The notes beneath the pieces were generated by a model, which made no database searches, was not told the origin of the DNA, and saw only the letters and a list, made by a program, of their open reading frames with translations. The position numbers and the translations under genes were made by a program. A DNA stretch of 21,277 bases from an uncultured Odoribacter sp. (GTDB taxonomy: Bacteria > Bacteroidota > Bacteroidia > Bacteroidales > Marinifilaceae): the NCBI GenBank assembly GCA_900548135.1, contig URJC01000008.1:1-21277 (forward strand), given 5' to 3'. Below are positions 1 through 8,000 of the stretch, piece after piece. How positions within the stretch are numbered: position 1 is the first letter of the stretch; each line of letters starts with the position of its first letter.

Positions 1-51
1 AGGGACACAAGGATTTTCAGTCCTTTGCTCTACCGACTGAGCTATGACACC
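1..51 (-). tRNA. tRNA-Phe (GAA), 3' part cut off by window edge
   Basis: Read on the minus strand, the 5' end GGTGTCATAGCTCAG at position 51 gives the 7-base acceptor strand, TA, then the D-stem GCTC. The anticodon arm is AAGGA-CTGAAAA-TCCTT, so the loop is CTGAAAA with anticodon GAA (Phe). The variable region begins and the window then ends, so the T arm and acceptor 3' strand are missing. A strong promoter lies just upstream at 72-102. Confidence 0.93.
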
Positions 52-71
52 ATTATTCTGTTTTGCGAGTG

Positions 72-102
72 CAAAGGTAGATGTTTCATTTGATTGTGCA
101 AA
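72..102 (-). promoter_or_regulatory. Bacteroidetes-type promoter for tRNA-Phe
   Basis: On the minus strand, TTTG (102-99) is followed by a 19-base spacer and TACCTTTG (79-72). This is an exact match to the TTTG / TAnnTTTG consensus of the Bacteroidetes primary sigma factor. Transcription would start around 65, about 14 bases before the mature tRNA 5' end. Confidence 0.82.
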
Positions 103-159
103 TAAATCAGATAGAAAAATTAAAAATATTTTTCATGTTAAAAATAATCCATTTATTTT

Positions 160-192
160 TTTGCTGATTATTAATTATTTAGTTTATATTTG
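160..192 (+). promoter_or_regulatory. Bacteroidetes-type promoter for the RRM gene
   Basis: TTTG (160-163), a 21-base spacer and TATATTTG (185-192) match the TTTG / TAnnTTTG consensus. Predicted transcription starts near 199, leaving a roughly 90-base, very AT-rich leader before the GTG start at 288. The 52-287 region otherwise holds only this promoter and the tRNA promoter. Confidence 0.65.
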
Positions 193-287
193 TAGCATTA
201 GAAGAATCTTAGTCTTGTATTTTGTAACTAAAAATGTATTACTACGTACCCTTCTACATGTTTAATTCTTTTTTTAATTTTTTTATT

Positions 288-602
288 GTGAATATTTTTG
301 TAGCAAAAATGAGTTCAGCCACAACAGGTGACGATCTCGCAGCTCTTTTCGGGGAACATGGTACAGTGACTTCTGCAAAGGTTATCATGGACAAAGAAAC
401 CGGTAATTCAAAATGTTTTGGTTTTGTTGAAATGGAAGACGAAACAGAAGGGATGAATGCTATTAATGCTCTCAATGACGTTGAGTTCCAAGGGAGGAAA
501 ATCGTGGTTAAAAAGGCACGTCCCAGAGAAGCTGGTGACAATCGGGGACATCGGTCATTTGCGCCGCGTGGGGAAAGAAGATTTAATCCAAATCATGAAT
601 AA
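288..602 (+). CDS. RNA-binding protein with a single RRM domain
   Basis: The product is a small RNA-binding protein of 104 residues, probably acting on RNA in the cytoplasm; targets are unknown. One RRM domain fills residues 1-78. RNP2 is NIFVAKM (2-8) and RNP1 is KCFGFVEM (42-49), with aromatic residues at F44 and F46. A basic Arg/Gly-containing tail follows (77-104). The frame is open upstream to an ATG at 234, but that extension is low-complexity Phe/Tyr/Asn sequence. The family normally begins MNIFVAK, so I place the start at GTG 288, which supplies the methionine directly before RNP2. The gene has its own promoter and a strong terminator, so it appears monocistronic. Single-RRM proteins of this kind are common in Bacteroidetes, and a cold- or stress-linked role would be inference. 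Confidence 0.88.
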   Translation: MNIFVAKMSSATTGDDLAALFGEHGTVTSAKVIMDKETGNSKCFGFVEMEDETEGMNAINALNDVEFQGRKIVVKKARPREAGDNRGHRSFAPRGERRFNPNHE

Positions 603-611
603 GAGAAGGAT

Positions 612-639
612 ACTGAGAGCTTTCCAGCTCTCAGTTTTT
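612..639 (+). terminator. Rho-independent terminator of the RRM gene
   Basis: A 9-bp perfect stem ACTGAGAGC / GCTCTCAGT (612-620 and 627-635) with a 6-base loop is followed by a T run (635-639). It lies 10 bases after the RRM stop. Its right arm and T run also encode the last two codons and stop of the convergent minus-strand gene. Confidence 0.85.
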
Positions 640-1233
640 GTATTTGGCTTTCAGGTAGGCATATAGTACCTGGTGAAGCAGAATTGCATTTTTCTTTTCT
701 TCTTCCGATAAATCGGGATTGATTTCGATAGCATTACAGGCATCAGAGATTTGTTCATCCCCATCTAAAAATCCGGCTTCATTTTCTTCCAGATAAAACA
801 TATCTGATAGCTGCATCTTTTCTAAACATTCCAGTGCCAACGTGCGGGCTTGAAGGATATTGTCTTTCCGGTAGGCAGATAAGAAGACTTCAATAATTGC
901 ATCTGTAAAGAAATCACTAAAATAATGTAGCAATAACAAACGGCGTTTATAATGTTCCGGATTGGCCGGCCGGTTTTGGCGTAAGATGGTTCCTAAGGCC
1001 AGGTAAGCCAATTCGGCCGTTTCTATGCTGTCGTTTTCTTCTTCATCTAATTCCAGAATAAGTGTTTTATAGAGCGCATCTGCAAATTCTTCCTGAAGTG
1101 TTTCCTTTATGCTTTGCCGGTAATATTCCCGGCGGTTGTGCATGAGTGTCCGTAATGCTTTGGTCAGTTCCCGGCGGTTGCCAGTTTGGCTTTGTGCTTG
1201 TATTTCTGTTAATATTTTTTTTAAATCTGACAT
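631..1233 (-). CDS. Unknown 200-residue helical protein, downstream of thiL
   Basis: I do not recognise a named family. The protein is 200 residues, rich in Glu, Leu, Lys and Arg, with no signal peptide, membrane segment or cysteine-metal motif. It looks all-helical and soluble. Residues 1-60 include an Arg-rich stretch (NRRELTKALRTLMHNRREYY) that could be a repeat-like helical pair. Residues 60-150 contain amphipathic helices with a mild HEAT/TPR-like feel, but no repeat consensus can be defined. It starts 11 bases after the thiL stop, so the two are probably co-transcribed; a thiamine role does not follow from that. Its 3' end overlaps the terminator hairpin of the convergent RRM gene. Confidence 0.75.
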   Translation of the reverse strand: MSDLKKILTEIQAQSQTGNRRELTKALRTLMHNRREYYRQSIKETLQEEFADALYKTLILELDEEENDSIETAELAYLALGTILRQNRPANPEHYKRRLLLLHYFSDFFTDAIIEVFLSAYRKDNILQARTLALECLEKMQLSDMFYLEENEAGFLDGDEQISDACNAIEINPDLSEEEKKNAILLHQVLYAYLKAKYKN

Positions 1234-1244
1234 GAGCTTGTTGG

Positions 1245-2306
1245 TTATTGATTTTCTTTTTCTTCCTGTTTCTCTTCCGGAGAGAAATTACTCCATCCTT
1301 GTGCTTTCAGTTTAAAAGTATTGCCGTCGCGTGTAGTCATGTTACAGCCTGCCGAAGCTCGGGTTGTATGACCGATTACGCTGATTTCCGGCAGGGCAGT
1401 CAGTAAATCGTATTTATCCAATGGGGCAGTGAATAACAATTCATAGTCTTCTCCTCCCGACAAGGCACAGACAGTTGCATTCATATTTAGTTCTTCAGCC
1501 ATTTTGAAAGTCTGGTAATCGATGGGTATTTTTTCTTCGTAGATATTGCAGCCCACTCCGGAATTTTTGCAAATGTGCATAATCTCGGAAGCTAAGCCAT
1601 CTGAAATATCAATCATGGCAGTCGGAAGGATTTTTTTCTCTTTCAATAGTTCAACTATATCTTTCCGGGCTTCGGGTTTGAGTTGGCGTTCCAGAATATA
1701 TTCATATCCGGCAAAATCAGGCTGGATCTGTTCGTTGCCTTGGAAAACCAATTTTTCCCGTTCCAGCAGTTGCAAGCCCATATAAGCAGCTCCCAGATTT
1801 CCGCTTACGCAGATTAATTGATTCTCCCGGGCCGTATTCCGATAGACGATCTCTTTTTCGTCTGCTTCTCCTAAAACTGTAATGCTGATGCACAGGCCTG
1901 TCTTCGATGATGTGGTATCTCCGCCAACCAGATCAATACCATATTGTTCACAGGCCAGATACATACCAGCGTATAGTTCTTCCAGGCTTTCCACGGAAAA
2001 ATGATTGGATATGGCAAGGGCAACGGTGATTTGCCGGGGCGTACCATTCATGGCATAGATATCACTGACATTTACGGCAACCGATTTGTAGCCCAGGTGT
2101 TTCAGGGGGGTATAAGTCAGGTCGAAATGAATACCTTGGATCAACATGTCTGTACTGACGAGGATTTTCTTTTTTCCGTAGCTCAGAACGGCAGCATCAT
2201 CGCCGACACCTTTCAAAGTGGATTGGTTTTTTATTTGTACGGGACGGGTAAGATGGTCTATGAGGCCAAATTCGCCAAGGGTGGATAGCTCTGTGTATTT
2301 TGCCAT
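1245..2306 (-). CDS. thiL: Thiamine-monophosphate kinase ThiL
   Basis: ThiL phosphorylates thiamine monophosphate with ATP to give thiamine diphosphate, the last step of thiamine cofactor synthesis, in the cytosol. The 353-residue length is normal for the family. Visible motifs in order are the metal and nucleotide site GVGDDAAV (33-40), VSTDM (50-54), NVSDIYAMNG (79-88), VGGDTTSS in the middle, the VSGNLGAAYMGL domain junction, IDISDGLASE, and LSGGEDYELLF near the C-terminus. These fit the PurM/ThiL ATP-binding fold. The start ATG at 2306 gives the usual short N-terminus before GEFGLI. A short basic and acidic tail (EEKQEEKENQ) ends the protein. No other thiamine gene or TPP riboswitch is visible nearby. 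It is divergent from the suf operon and followed after 11 bases by an unknown gene. Confidence 0.95.
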   Translation of the reverse strand: MAKYTELSTLGEFGLIDHLTRPVQIKNQSTLKGVGDDAAVLSYGKKKILVSTDMLIQGIHFDLTYTPLKHLGYKSVAVNVSDIYAMNGTPRQITVALAISNHFSVESLEELYAGMYLACEQYGIDLVGGDTTSSKTGLCISITVLGEADEKEIVYRNTARENQLICVSGNLGAAYMGLQLLEREKLVFQGNEQIQPDFAGYEYILERQLKPEARKDIVELLKEKKILPTAMIDISDGLASEIMHICKNSGVGCNIYEEKIPIDYQTFKMAEELNMNATVCALSGGEDYELLFTAPLDKYDLLTALPEISVIGHTTRASAGCNMTTRDGNTFKLKAQGWSNFSPEEKQEEKENQ

Positions 2307-2331
2307 GATTATTGTTATAAAAATTAGATTA

Positions 2332-2339
2332 CAAAAATA
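2332..2339 (-). promoter_or_regulatory. Probable -7 box of the thiL promoter
   Basis: On the minus strand TATTTTTG (2339-2332) matches TAnnTTTG, 25 bases upstream of the thiL ATG. The best -33 match, TTTG at 2366-2363, sits 23 bases away, which is longer than the usual 19-21. A second TATTTTTG lies at 2370-2363. Confidence 0.42.
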
Positions 2340-2401
2340 GTAAATCCTGTTTTAAATGTAGCCAAAAATACATAAGATGTCAGAACTCCCTGCCACCTGC
2401 T

Positions 2402-2427
2402 GGTCATGATTGTGTTTATGAATGACC
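2402..2427. promoter_or_regulatory. Possible operator: GGTCAT/ATGACC dyad upstream of suf
   Basis: GGTCAT (2402-2407) and its exact reverse complement ATGACC (2422-2427) are separated by 14 bases. The dyad lies about 38 bases upstream of the sufB -33 box, between the divergent thiL and suf promoters. It could be a regulator site or chance; no regulator gene is nearby to link it to. Confidence 0.22.
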
Positions 2428-2464
2428 TTATAAAAATAATCGACAAGATGTTGGGGGGTGAAGA

Positions 2465-2495
2465 ATTGATGTGTTAAAGAAATTTCTTACTTTTG
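2465..2495 (+). promoter_or_regulatory. Promoter of the suf operon
   Basis: ATTG (2465-2468), a 19-base spacer and TACTTTTG (2488-2495) match the Bacteroidetes consensus, with the -7 box exact and the -33 box 3 of 4. Transcription would begin near 2502, giving a leader of about 63 bases before the sufB ATG at 2565. Confidence 0.68.
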
Positions 2496-2564
2496 TCATT
2501 ATAATCGTAAAGTTGAAGTTGGGGCTTGTTCTTGACTTTGAATTTTCAATTTTCAATTGTATTT

Positions 2565-3998
2565 ATGGATAATATTATAGAGGAAATTACCGGAAGCGAA
2601 TATAAATATGGGTTTGTGACGAATGTCGATACCGAGATGATCGCTAAAGGGTTGAATGAGGAGGTGATCCGGACGATTTCGGCTAAAAAAGGTGAACCGG
2701 AATGGTTGCTGGAATTTCGTTTACAAGCTTATCGGAAGTGGTTGACGATGAAGATGCCGCGTTGGGCTCAGTTGGATATTCCGGAAATTGACTATCAGGA
2801 TATTGTGTATTATGCAGCCCCGAAGCAGAAAGAGACTAAGAATTGGGAAGATGTTGATCCTGAGTTAAAATCTACATTTGATAAGCTGGGTATCCCGTTG
2901 AATGAACAGATGGCTTTGTCTGGAGTGGCTGTAGATGCAGTGATGGATAGTGTGTCTGTCAAAACAACTTTTAAGGACACGCTGGCGGAAAGGGGGATTA
3001 TCTTTTGTTCGTTTTCAGAAGCGGTGAAAAATCATCCGGATTTGGTCCGTAAGTATCTGGGGACTGTAGTTCCTTACGGAGATAATTTTTTTGCGGCTTT
3101 GAATTCGGCGGTATTTAGTGACGGATCGTTTGTATATATCCCTAAAGGAATACGTTGCCCGATGGAGCTGTCTACTTATTTCCGTATTAATGCACAAAAT
3201 ACCGGACAATTTGAGCGTACCCTGATTGTTGCAGATGATGAGTCATATGTTAGCTATCTGGAAGGATGTACTGCTCCGCAACGGAATGAAAATCAGTTGC
3301 ATGCAGCTATCGTGGAGATTGTTGTGGAAAAAAATGCTGAAGTGAAATACAGTACTGTACAGAACTGGTATCCAGGTGATAAAGAGGGGAAGGGGGGGAT
3401 TTATAATTTTGTAACCAAGCGGGGGATATGCAGGGGGGAGAATGCCAGATTAATCTGGGCGCAGGTGGAAACGGGATCTGCTATTACGTGGAAATATCCG
3501 AGTACAATACTGAAGGGGGACGGTTCGGTGAGTGAGTTTTATTCGGTTGCTGTCACTAACAATTATCAGCAAGCGGATACGGGAACAAAAATGATCCATA
3601 TAGGTAACAATACCCGTAGCCGGATTGTATCGAAAGGTATTTCAGCTGGTTATAGCAGTAACTCTTACAGGGGGAAAGTGAAGGTTGTCAAGAGTTGCCA
3701 GAATGCCCGGAATTTTTCGCAATGTGATTCACTTCTGTTAGGAGATAAATGCGGGGCGCATACATTTCCTTACTTAGAGGTTGAGAATCCGACAGCCCAG
3801 GTGGAACATGAAGCGACGACTTCTAAGATCGGAGAGGATCAGATTTTTTATTGTAACCAGCGGGGAATTTCGACGGAAGATGCTGTGGGGTTGATCATCA
3901 AAGGTTATGCCGGTGATGTGTTGAATAAGATGCCTATGGAATTTGCTGTTGAAGCACAGAAATTATTGCAAATCAGCTTAGAAGGAAGTGTTGGATAG
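2565..3998 (+). CDS. sufB: Fe-S cluster scaffold subunit SufB
   Basis: SufB is the scaffold subunit of the SufBCD complex that assembles nascent [Fe-S] clusters from sulfide delivered by SufS/SufE. The frame is open from an ATG at 2526, but those 13 residues come from a low-complexity leader (AATTTTCAATTTTCAATT). The ATG at 2565 gives a normal 477-residue SufB beginning [10 protein letters not shown]. Typical blocks are the glycine-rich [15 protein letters not shown] stretch, [12 protein letters not shown], the [20 protein letters not shown] block with Cys387 and Cys396, [20 protein letters not shown], and the end [14 protein letters not shown]. The DNA has four G-tracts at 3386-3438 that are in frame and do not break the protein. 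It is first in sufBCDSE-T, behind a strong promoter. Confidence 0.96.
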   Translation: MDNIIEEITGSEYKYGFVTNVDTEMIAKGLNEEVIRTISAKKGEPEWLLEFRLQAYRKWLTMKMPRWAQLDIPEIDYQDIVYYAAPKQKETKNWEDVDPELKSTFDKLGIPLNEQMALSGVAVDAVMDSVSVKTTFKDTLAERGIIFCSFSEAVKNHPDLVRKYLGTVVPYGDNFFAALNSAVFSDGSFVYIPKGIRCPMELSTYFRINAQNTGQFERTLIVADDESYVSYLEGCTAPQRNENQLHAAIVEIVVEKNAEVKYSTVQNWYPGDKEGKGGIYNFVTKRGICRGENARLIWAQVETGSAITWKYPSTILKGDGSVSEFYSVAVTNNYQQADTGTKMIHIGNNTRSRIVSKGISAGYSSNSYRGKVKVVKSCQNARNFSQCDSLLLGDKCGAHTFPYLEVENPTAQVEHEATTSKIGEDQIFYCNQRGISTEDAVGLIIKGYAGDVLNKMPMEFAVEAQKLLQISLEGSVG

Positions 3999-3999
3999 T

Positions 4000-4080
4000 T
4001 TTAGATTTTAAATTTTGGATTTTGGATTAGCGGCTTAAGGGTAATGCTAGCATAAATCGTAACTCAAAAATATAATTACG
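4000..4080. repeat. AT-rich imperfect inverted-repeat spacer (sufB-sufC)
   Basis: The sufB-sufC gap is built of short T-rich words on the left (TTTAGATTTTAAATTTTGGA, 4000-4019, then TTTTGGATTA) and partly complementary A-rich words on the right (ATAAATCGTAACTCAAAAAT, 4052-4071), around a less biased core. A similar element follows sufC at 4834-4923, and a shorter one precedes sufB (TTTTCAATTTTCAATT near 2545-2558). No ORF is evident. Confidence 0.5.
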
Positions 4081-4833
4081 ATGTTAAAAATTAAAAATTT
4101 ACATGCCTCTGTTGATGGCAAAGAGATATTAAAGGGAATTGATCTGGAGATCAAAGCCGGAGAAGTTCATGCGATTATGGGGCCTAATGGGGCAGGGAAA
4201 AGTACGTTGTCTTCAGTATTGACCGGACGTGAAAAATTTGAAGTTACGGAAGGAGAGATTGAATTTAATGGAAAAAATTTGCTGGAGATGCCGGCAGAGG
4301 ACCGTGCCCGGGAAGGGATTTTTATGAGTTTTCAGTATCCTGTTGAGATTCCGGGTGTCAGTACGGTGAATTTCCTGAAGACAGCCATAAACGAAATCCG
4401 CAAATATCATGGGCAACCTTCTTATCCGGCTGGAGAATTCCTGAAAATGATCCGTGAAAAGATGGAATTAGTCGGGATTGATAATAAGTTGCTAAACCGT
4501 TCGTTGAATGAGGGTTTTTCAGGTGGAGAAAAGAAGAAGAACGAAATTTTTCAAATGGCAGTGCTGGAGCCTAAGCTGGCTATTCTGGATGAGACAGATT
4601 CCGGATTGGATATTGATGCTTTGCGGATTGTAGCTAATGGAGTGAATAAATTGAAACGGCCGGATAATTCTACTATTGTGATTACGCACTATCAGCGTTT
4701 GTTGGATTATATCGTACCGGATGTTGTACACGTTTTATATGACGGCCGGATTGTCAAAACAGCTGGAAAGGAATTGGTTGCTGAGCTGGAAGAAAAGGGA
4801 TACGACTGGATTAAGGAAGAAATAAAAGGATAA
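4081..4833 (+). CDS. sufC: Fe-S assembly ATPase SufC
   Basis: SufC is the cytosolic ABC-type ATPase that drives conformational change in SufBCD during Fe-S cluster assembly; it is not a transporter. The 250-residue length is standard. The Walker A motif GPNGAGKST is at residues 34-42, and the Q-loop lies in MSFQYPVEIPGV near 80-92. The ABC signature is present in its SufC form FSGGEKKKNE near 147-156, followed by the Walker B region LAILDETDSGLD and the H-loop in VITHYQRLLDYI. The ETDSGLD sequence is characteristic of SufC. It sits between sufB and sufD, with AT-rich spacers of about 80-90 bases on each side rather than the tight packing seen later in the operon. Confidence 0.97.
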   Translation: MLKIKNLHASVDGKEILKGIDLEIKAGEVHAIMGPNGAGKSTLSSVLTGREKFEVTEGEIEFNGKNLLEMPAEDRAREGIFMSFQYPVEIPGVSTVNFLKTAINEIRKYHGQPSYPAGEFLKMIREKMELVGIDNKLLNRSLNEGFSGGEKKKNEIFQMAVLEPKLAILDETDSGLDIDALRIVANGVNKLKRPDNSTIVITHYQRLLDYIVPDVVHVLYDGRIVKTAGKELVAELEEKGYDWIKEEIKG

Positions 4834-4923
4834 ATAGATATTTATGATTTATGATTTTTGGTTTACGGATCAGGCTGTTTAGCTATCGTAAATCGTAAAT
4901 CTGAAATCTAAAATCAAATACAT
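4834..4923. repeat. AT-rich imperfect inverted-repeat spacer (sufC-sufD)
   Basis: The left arm (4838-4870) contains TTTATGA tandemly twice, then TTTTTGGTTTACGGAT. The right arm (4884-4919) contains ATCGTAAATCGTAAATC. The arms are imperfectly complementary around a short core (CAGGCTGTTTAGCT), so the transcript could fold into a long weak hairpin. It resembles the 4000-4080 spacer in layout and word use. It may be a dispersed intergenic element or an mRNA-processing or attenuation site. Confidence 0.52.
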
Positions 4924-6285
4924 ATGGGAGGTTTAGAAAAAATAAATACTGATTTTGCAGCATTGTTCCGGGAGGGGTATGCGTTGCTGGAGGAAGGGTG
5001 CAGTGCTGTGATGAATGGTTACCGTAAAGAGGCTTTTGAGAAATTTGTGCAATTAGGAGGTATTCCTTACAAAACAGAAGATTATATCTATACTAACCTT
5101 TTGCCTGTTTTTGAAAGAGATTATCATGTGGTTTTGAAATATATCCGGCAGGATGTAGATTTGAACGAGGCTTTCCGTTGTTCGGTGACAGATTTGGTGA
5201 CCGATCCAATCCTGACGGTGAATGGCTGGTGGTTTGATGGAAATCCGAATCCGGAATTACCGGAAGAAGTGGTGATTTGTAGTTTGCAGGAAGCTAGTGT
5301 GAAATATCCGGACCTGTTTCATAAACATTATAATCATTATACAATCAAAGCTGCTAAAGATGGCATAGTGGCTTTGAATACAGCATTTGCGCAAGATGGG
5401 GTATTTGTGTATGTTCCTGATGATGTGATATTGGAACGTCCATTGCAAATAATTAATTTGTTGCGGGCGAAAAGGGATTTGATGGGATTTCAGCGGAATC
5501 TGGTTATTTTGGGTAAACATGCACAGGCAAAAATCCTGGTATGTGACCATACTCTTGCAGATCAGAATTTTTTAATGAATAATGTGACAGAGGTTTATTT
5601 GGGACCTTATGCACATCTGGACTATTATCAGGTACAGAATCAGCATTTGGGGGCTTCACAGATTAATTCTCTGTTTGTGTCTGAGCAACGGAATGCTGTA
5701 TTGGATAGTAATATTATTACCTTATACGGGGGATTTATCCGGAATAATATGTATGTTTCCCTGAATGAGGTAGGTGGAGACTGTAATTTATACGGTATGT
5801 ATATTCTGGATAAAAAGCAAGTGGTTGATAATTTTTCATATATAGATCACATTGCTCCGCATTGTACCAGTAATGAGCACTTTAAGGGGGTGATGGATGA
5901 TGCTGCGCTAGCTAATTTCAGCGGTTGTATCCGGGTTCGGCCTGATGCTCAGAAAACCGAAGCTTATCAGGCAAATAATAATTTGTTGTTGTCGGATGCA
6001 GCACGGGTAAATACCAAGCCACAGTTGATTATTGATGCTGACGATGTGAAATGTAGCCATGGGGCGACAGTTGGGCAGATTGACGAGGAGGCTATGTTTT
6101 ATCTCCGTTCCCGCGGGATTGGTCGTGAAGAAGCCAGAATGATGATGATGTTCGGGTTTGCTCATGATATTATCCGGCATGTGCAGCTGGAACCTTTACG
6201 GGAGAAAATTGATGAATTGATCGATAAACGGTTAAGAGGGGAACTTTCGAAATGTTACAATTGTATTATGCAGTGTAAGAAATGA
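4924..6285 (+). CDS. sufD: Fe-S assembly protein SufD
   Basis: SufD is the SufB-like partner in the SufBCD scaffold and is needed for iron entry and cluster assembly. The protein is 453 residues, a usual length. After a divergent helical N-terminus comes the beta-helix core: the VALNTAFAQDGVFVYVPDDV block, the repeated hydrophobic strands, and the conserved C-terminal block IDADDVKCSHGATVGQID with Cys377 and His379. The His corresponds in context to the His required in E. coli SufD. This is followed by EEAMFYLRSRGIGREEAR. The C-terminus has a short CYNCIMQCKK tail with three cysteines; whether it binds metal is not known. The sufS ATG lies 10 bases after the stop, so the two genes are tightly coupled. 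Confidence 0.95.
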   Translation: MGGLEKINTDFAALFREGYALLEEGCSAVMNGYRKEAFEKFVQLGGIPYKTEDYIYTNLLPVFERDYHVVLKYIRQDVDLNEAFRCSVTDLVTDPILTVNGWWFDGNPNPELPEEVVICSLQEASVKYPDLFHKHYNHYTIKAAKDGIVALNTAFAQDGVFVYVPDDVILERPLQIINLLRAKRDLMGFQRNLVILGKHAQAKILVCDHTLADQNFLMNNVTEVYLGPYAHLDYYQVQNQHLGASQINSLFVSEQRNAVLDSNIITLYGGFIRNNMYVSLNEVGGDCNLYGMYILDKKQVVDNFSYIDHIAPHCTSNEHFKGVMDDAALANFSGCIRVRPDAQKTEAYQANNNLLLSDAARVNTKPQLIIDADDVKCSHGATVGQIDEEAMFYLRSRGIGREEARMMMMFGFAHDIIRHVQLEPLREKIDELIDKRLRGELSKCYNCIMQCKK

Positions 6286-6295
6286 ATTGCAGGTT

Positions 6296-7519
6296 ATGTT
6301 TGATGTAAAAAAGGTCCGGACTGATTTTCCGATTCTGGAAGAAAAGGTATACGGCAAACCTCTGGTTTATCTGGATAATGGTGCAACTACCCAACGTCCT
6401 CGCCAGGTAATAGAGAAGATGACTGAATACTATCTTCGTTATAATTCCAACGTACACCGGGGGATACATTTTCTGAGTAATAAGTGCACTGATGCCAATG
6501 AAGAAGCCAGGGAGATTGTATGTCAGTTTATTCAGGCTGCATCAGAAAAAGAAGTTATTTTTACCCGGGGTACAACGGAAAGTATTAATTTGGTTGCTTC
6601 TTCTTTTGGGGAGGCGTTTATACGCGAGGGAGACGAGATTCTGGTGACAGAGATGGAGCATCATGCGAATATAGTACCCTGGCACATGTTGTGTGAACGG
6701 AAAGGAGCCAGCCTGAAAGTCATTCCTTTTCAGGATAATGGGGAATTGGATTTGTCCCGTTTGAATGAGTTGTTGACTAATCGGGTTAAATTAGTGGGGG
6801 TGGCTTATGTGTCGAATGTATTAGGAACCATCAATCCGGTGGAAATGATCATAGAGCGGGCACATGCAGTGGGGGCGAAGGTATTGGTGGATGGGGCGCA
6901 GGCTGTACAGCATTTGCCGGTAAATGTGCAGGAATTGGATTGTGATTTTTTTGTTTTTTCGGGGCATAAATTATACGGTCCGACCGGAGTTGGGGTATTA
7001 TACGGCAAAGAGGCTTTGCTTGGCGAGATGCCACCTTGGCAAGGGGGAGGAGAAATGATTAAAGAAGTACATTTTGAGAAAACCACTTATAATGAATTGC
7101 CTTTTAAATTTGAGGCCGGTACTCCTGATTTTATTGGTATTATAGGTTTAGGAGAGGCTATTAGATATGTACAAGCTGTTGGGATGCAAGAAATTGAAAA
7201 GCATGAGCATCAGTTGTTAACCTATGCAATGGAGCAGATGCATTTGATACCCGGAATGAGAATTTTTGGGGAGGCTACTGAGAAATCGTCTGTGCTTTCC
7301 TTTACTCTTGGAGATATCCATCATTCAGATACCGGAATATTGTTGGATAAGATGGGCATAGCAGTCCGCACCGGACAGTTGTGTGCTGAGCCAACCATGC
7401 AACATTACGATGTGACGGGGATGGTGCGTGCTTCTTTGGGTATGTACAATACACGGGAAGAAATTGATATTTTCTGTGAAGGTTTACGAAAAGTTGGGAA
7501 AATGTTCCATCTGTCCTGA
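6296..7519 (+). CDS. sufS: Cysteine desulfurase SufS
   Basis: SufS is a PLP enzyme that removes sulfur from cysteine and passes the persulfide to SufE for SUF cluster assembly. A TTG at 6287 is in frame, but ATG 6296 gives the usual start MFDVKKVRTDFPIL and 407 residues. The PLP-binding lysine is Lys225 in FSGHKLYGPTG. Other motifs are YLDNGATTQ (25-33), TRGTTESINLVA (90-101), EMEHHANIVPW (119-129) and VDGAQAVQH. The catalytic cysteine is Cys363 in the loop VRTGQLCAEP, in a short type-II arrangement. The closest alternative is a type II cysteine desulfurase used elsewhere, but the suf context settles it. sufE starts 22 bases after the stop. Confidence 0.96.
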   Translation: MFDVKKVRTDFPILEEKVYGKPLVYLDNGATTQRPRQVIEKMTEYYLRYNSNVHRGIHFLSNKCTDANEEAREIVCQFIQAASEKEVIFTRGTTESINLVASSFGEAFIREGDEILVTEMEHHANIVPWHMLCERKGASLKVIPFQDNGELDLSRLNELLTNRVKLVGVAYVSNVLGTINPVEMIIERAHAVGAKVLVDGAQAVQHLPVNVQELDCDFFVFSGHKLYGPTGVGVLYGKEALLGEMPPWQGGGEMIKEVHFEKTTYNELPFKFEAGTPDFIGIIGLGEAIRYVQAVGMQEIEKHEHQLLTYAMEQMHLIPGMRIFGEATEKSSVLSFTLGDIHHSDTGILLDKMGIAVRTGQLCAEPTMQHYDVTGMVRASLGMYNTREEIDIFCEGLRKVGKMFHLS

Positions 7520-7541
7520 GGATGGTATAAAATACAAAAGG

Positions 7542-7970
7542 ATGAAAACAATAGAAGAAATAGAAAGAGAAATTGTTGATGAATTTTCAGTCTTTGATGA
7601 CTGGATGGATAAATATGCTTATTTAATTGAACTGGGATCTGGATTAGAGGGTATGGATGAGAGCCACAAAACTGAGGACAACCTGATAAAAGGCTGTCAG
7701 TCAAGGGTGTGGTTTCACGCTGAATTGAAAGACGGACGGCTCTTTTTTACTGCCGATAGCGATGCCATTATCACGAAAGGAATTGCTGGTCTGTTGATCC
7801 GGGTTTTTTCCGGACAGGTTCCTGAAGTTATAGCAAAAGCTGATTTATATTTTATCGATGAGATTGGGTTGACGCAGCATTTATCGCCGACGCGTTCAAA
7901 TGGACTGTTGTCCATGGTAAAACAGATAAAAATGTATGCTATTGCTGCCAGTCAGCAAGTTGCACATTGA
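7542..7970 (+). CDS. sufE: Sulfur acceptor protein SufE
   Basis: SufE accepts persulfide sulfur from SufS and activates it. The frame is open to an ATG at 7428 inside sufS, but translation from 7542 gives the standard SufE start MKTIEEIEREIVDEFSVFDD and 142 residues. The acceptor cysteine is Cys52 in NLIKGCQSRVW, in the exposed loop typical of the family. Other SufE blocks are DADAIITKGIAGLLI-like sequence (DSDAIITKGIAGLLIRVFSG) and LSPTRSNGLLSMVKQIK near the C-terminus. The gene lies 22 bases after sufS and 30 bases before the SufT-like gene, in the same operon. Confidence 0.95.
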   Translation: MKTIEEIEREIVDEFSVFDDWMDKYAYLIELGSGLEGMDESHKTEDNLIKGCQSRVWFHAELKDGRLFFTADSDAIITKGIAGLLIRVFSGQVPEVIAKADLYFIDEIGLTQHLSPTRSNGLLSMVKQIKMYAIAASQQVAH

Positions 7971-8000
7971 TTTATTATTCATTTGAAGTTCAGTTAAGGT

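Noticed and set aside
2526..2564. 13-residue extension of SufB from an earlier ATG
   Set aside because: It translates repetitive TTTTCAATTTTCAATT leader [13 protein letters not shown] at 2565 is the family-like start.
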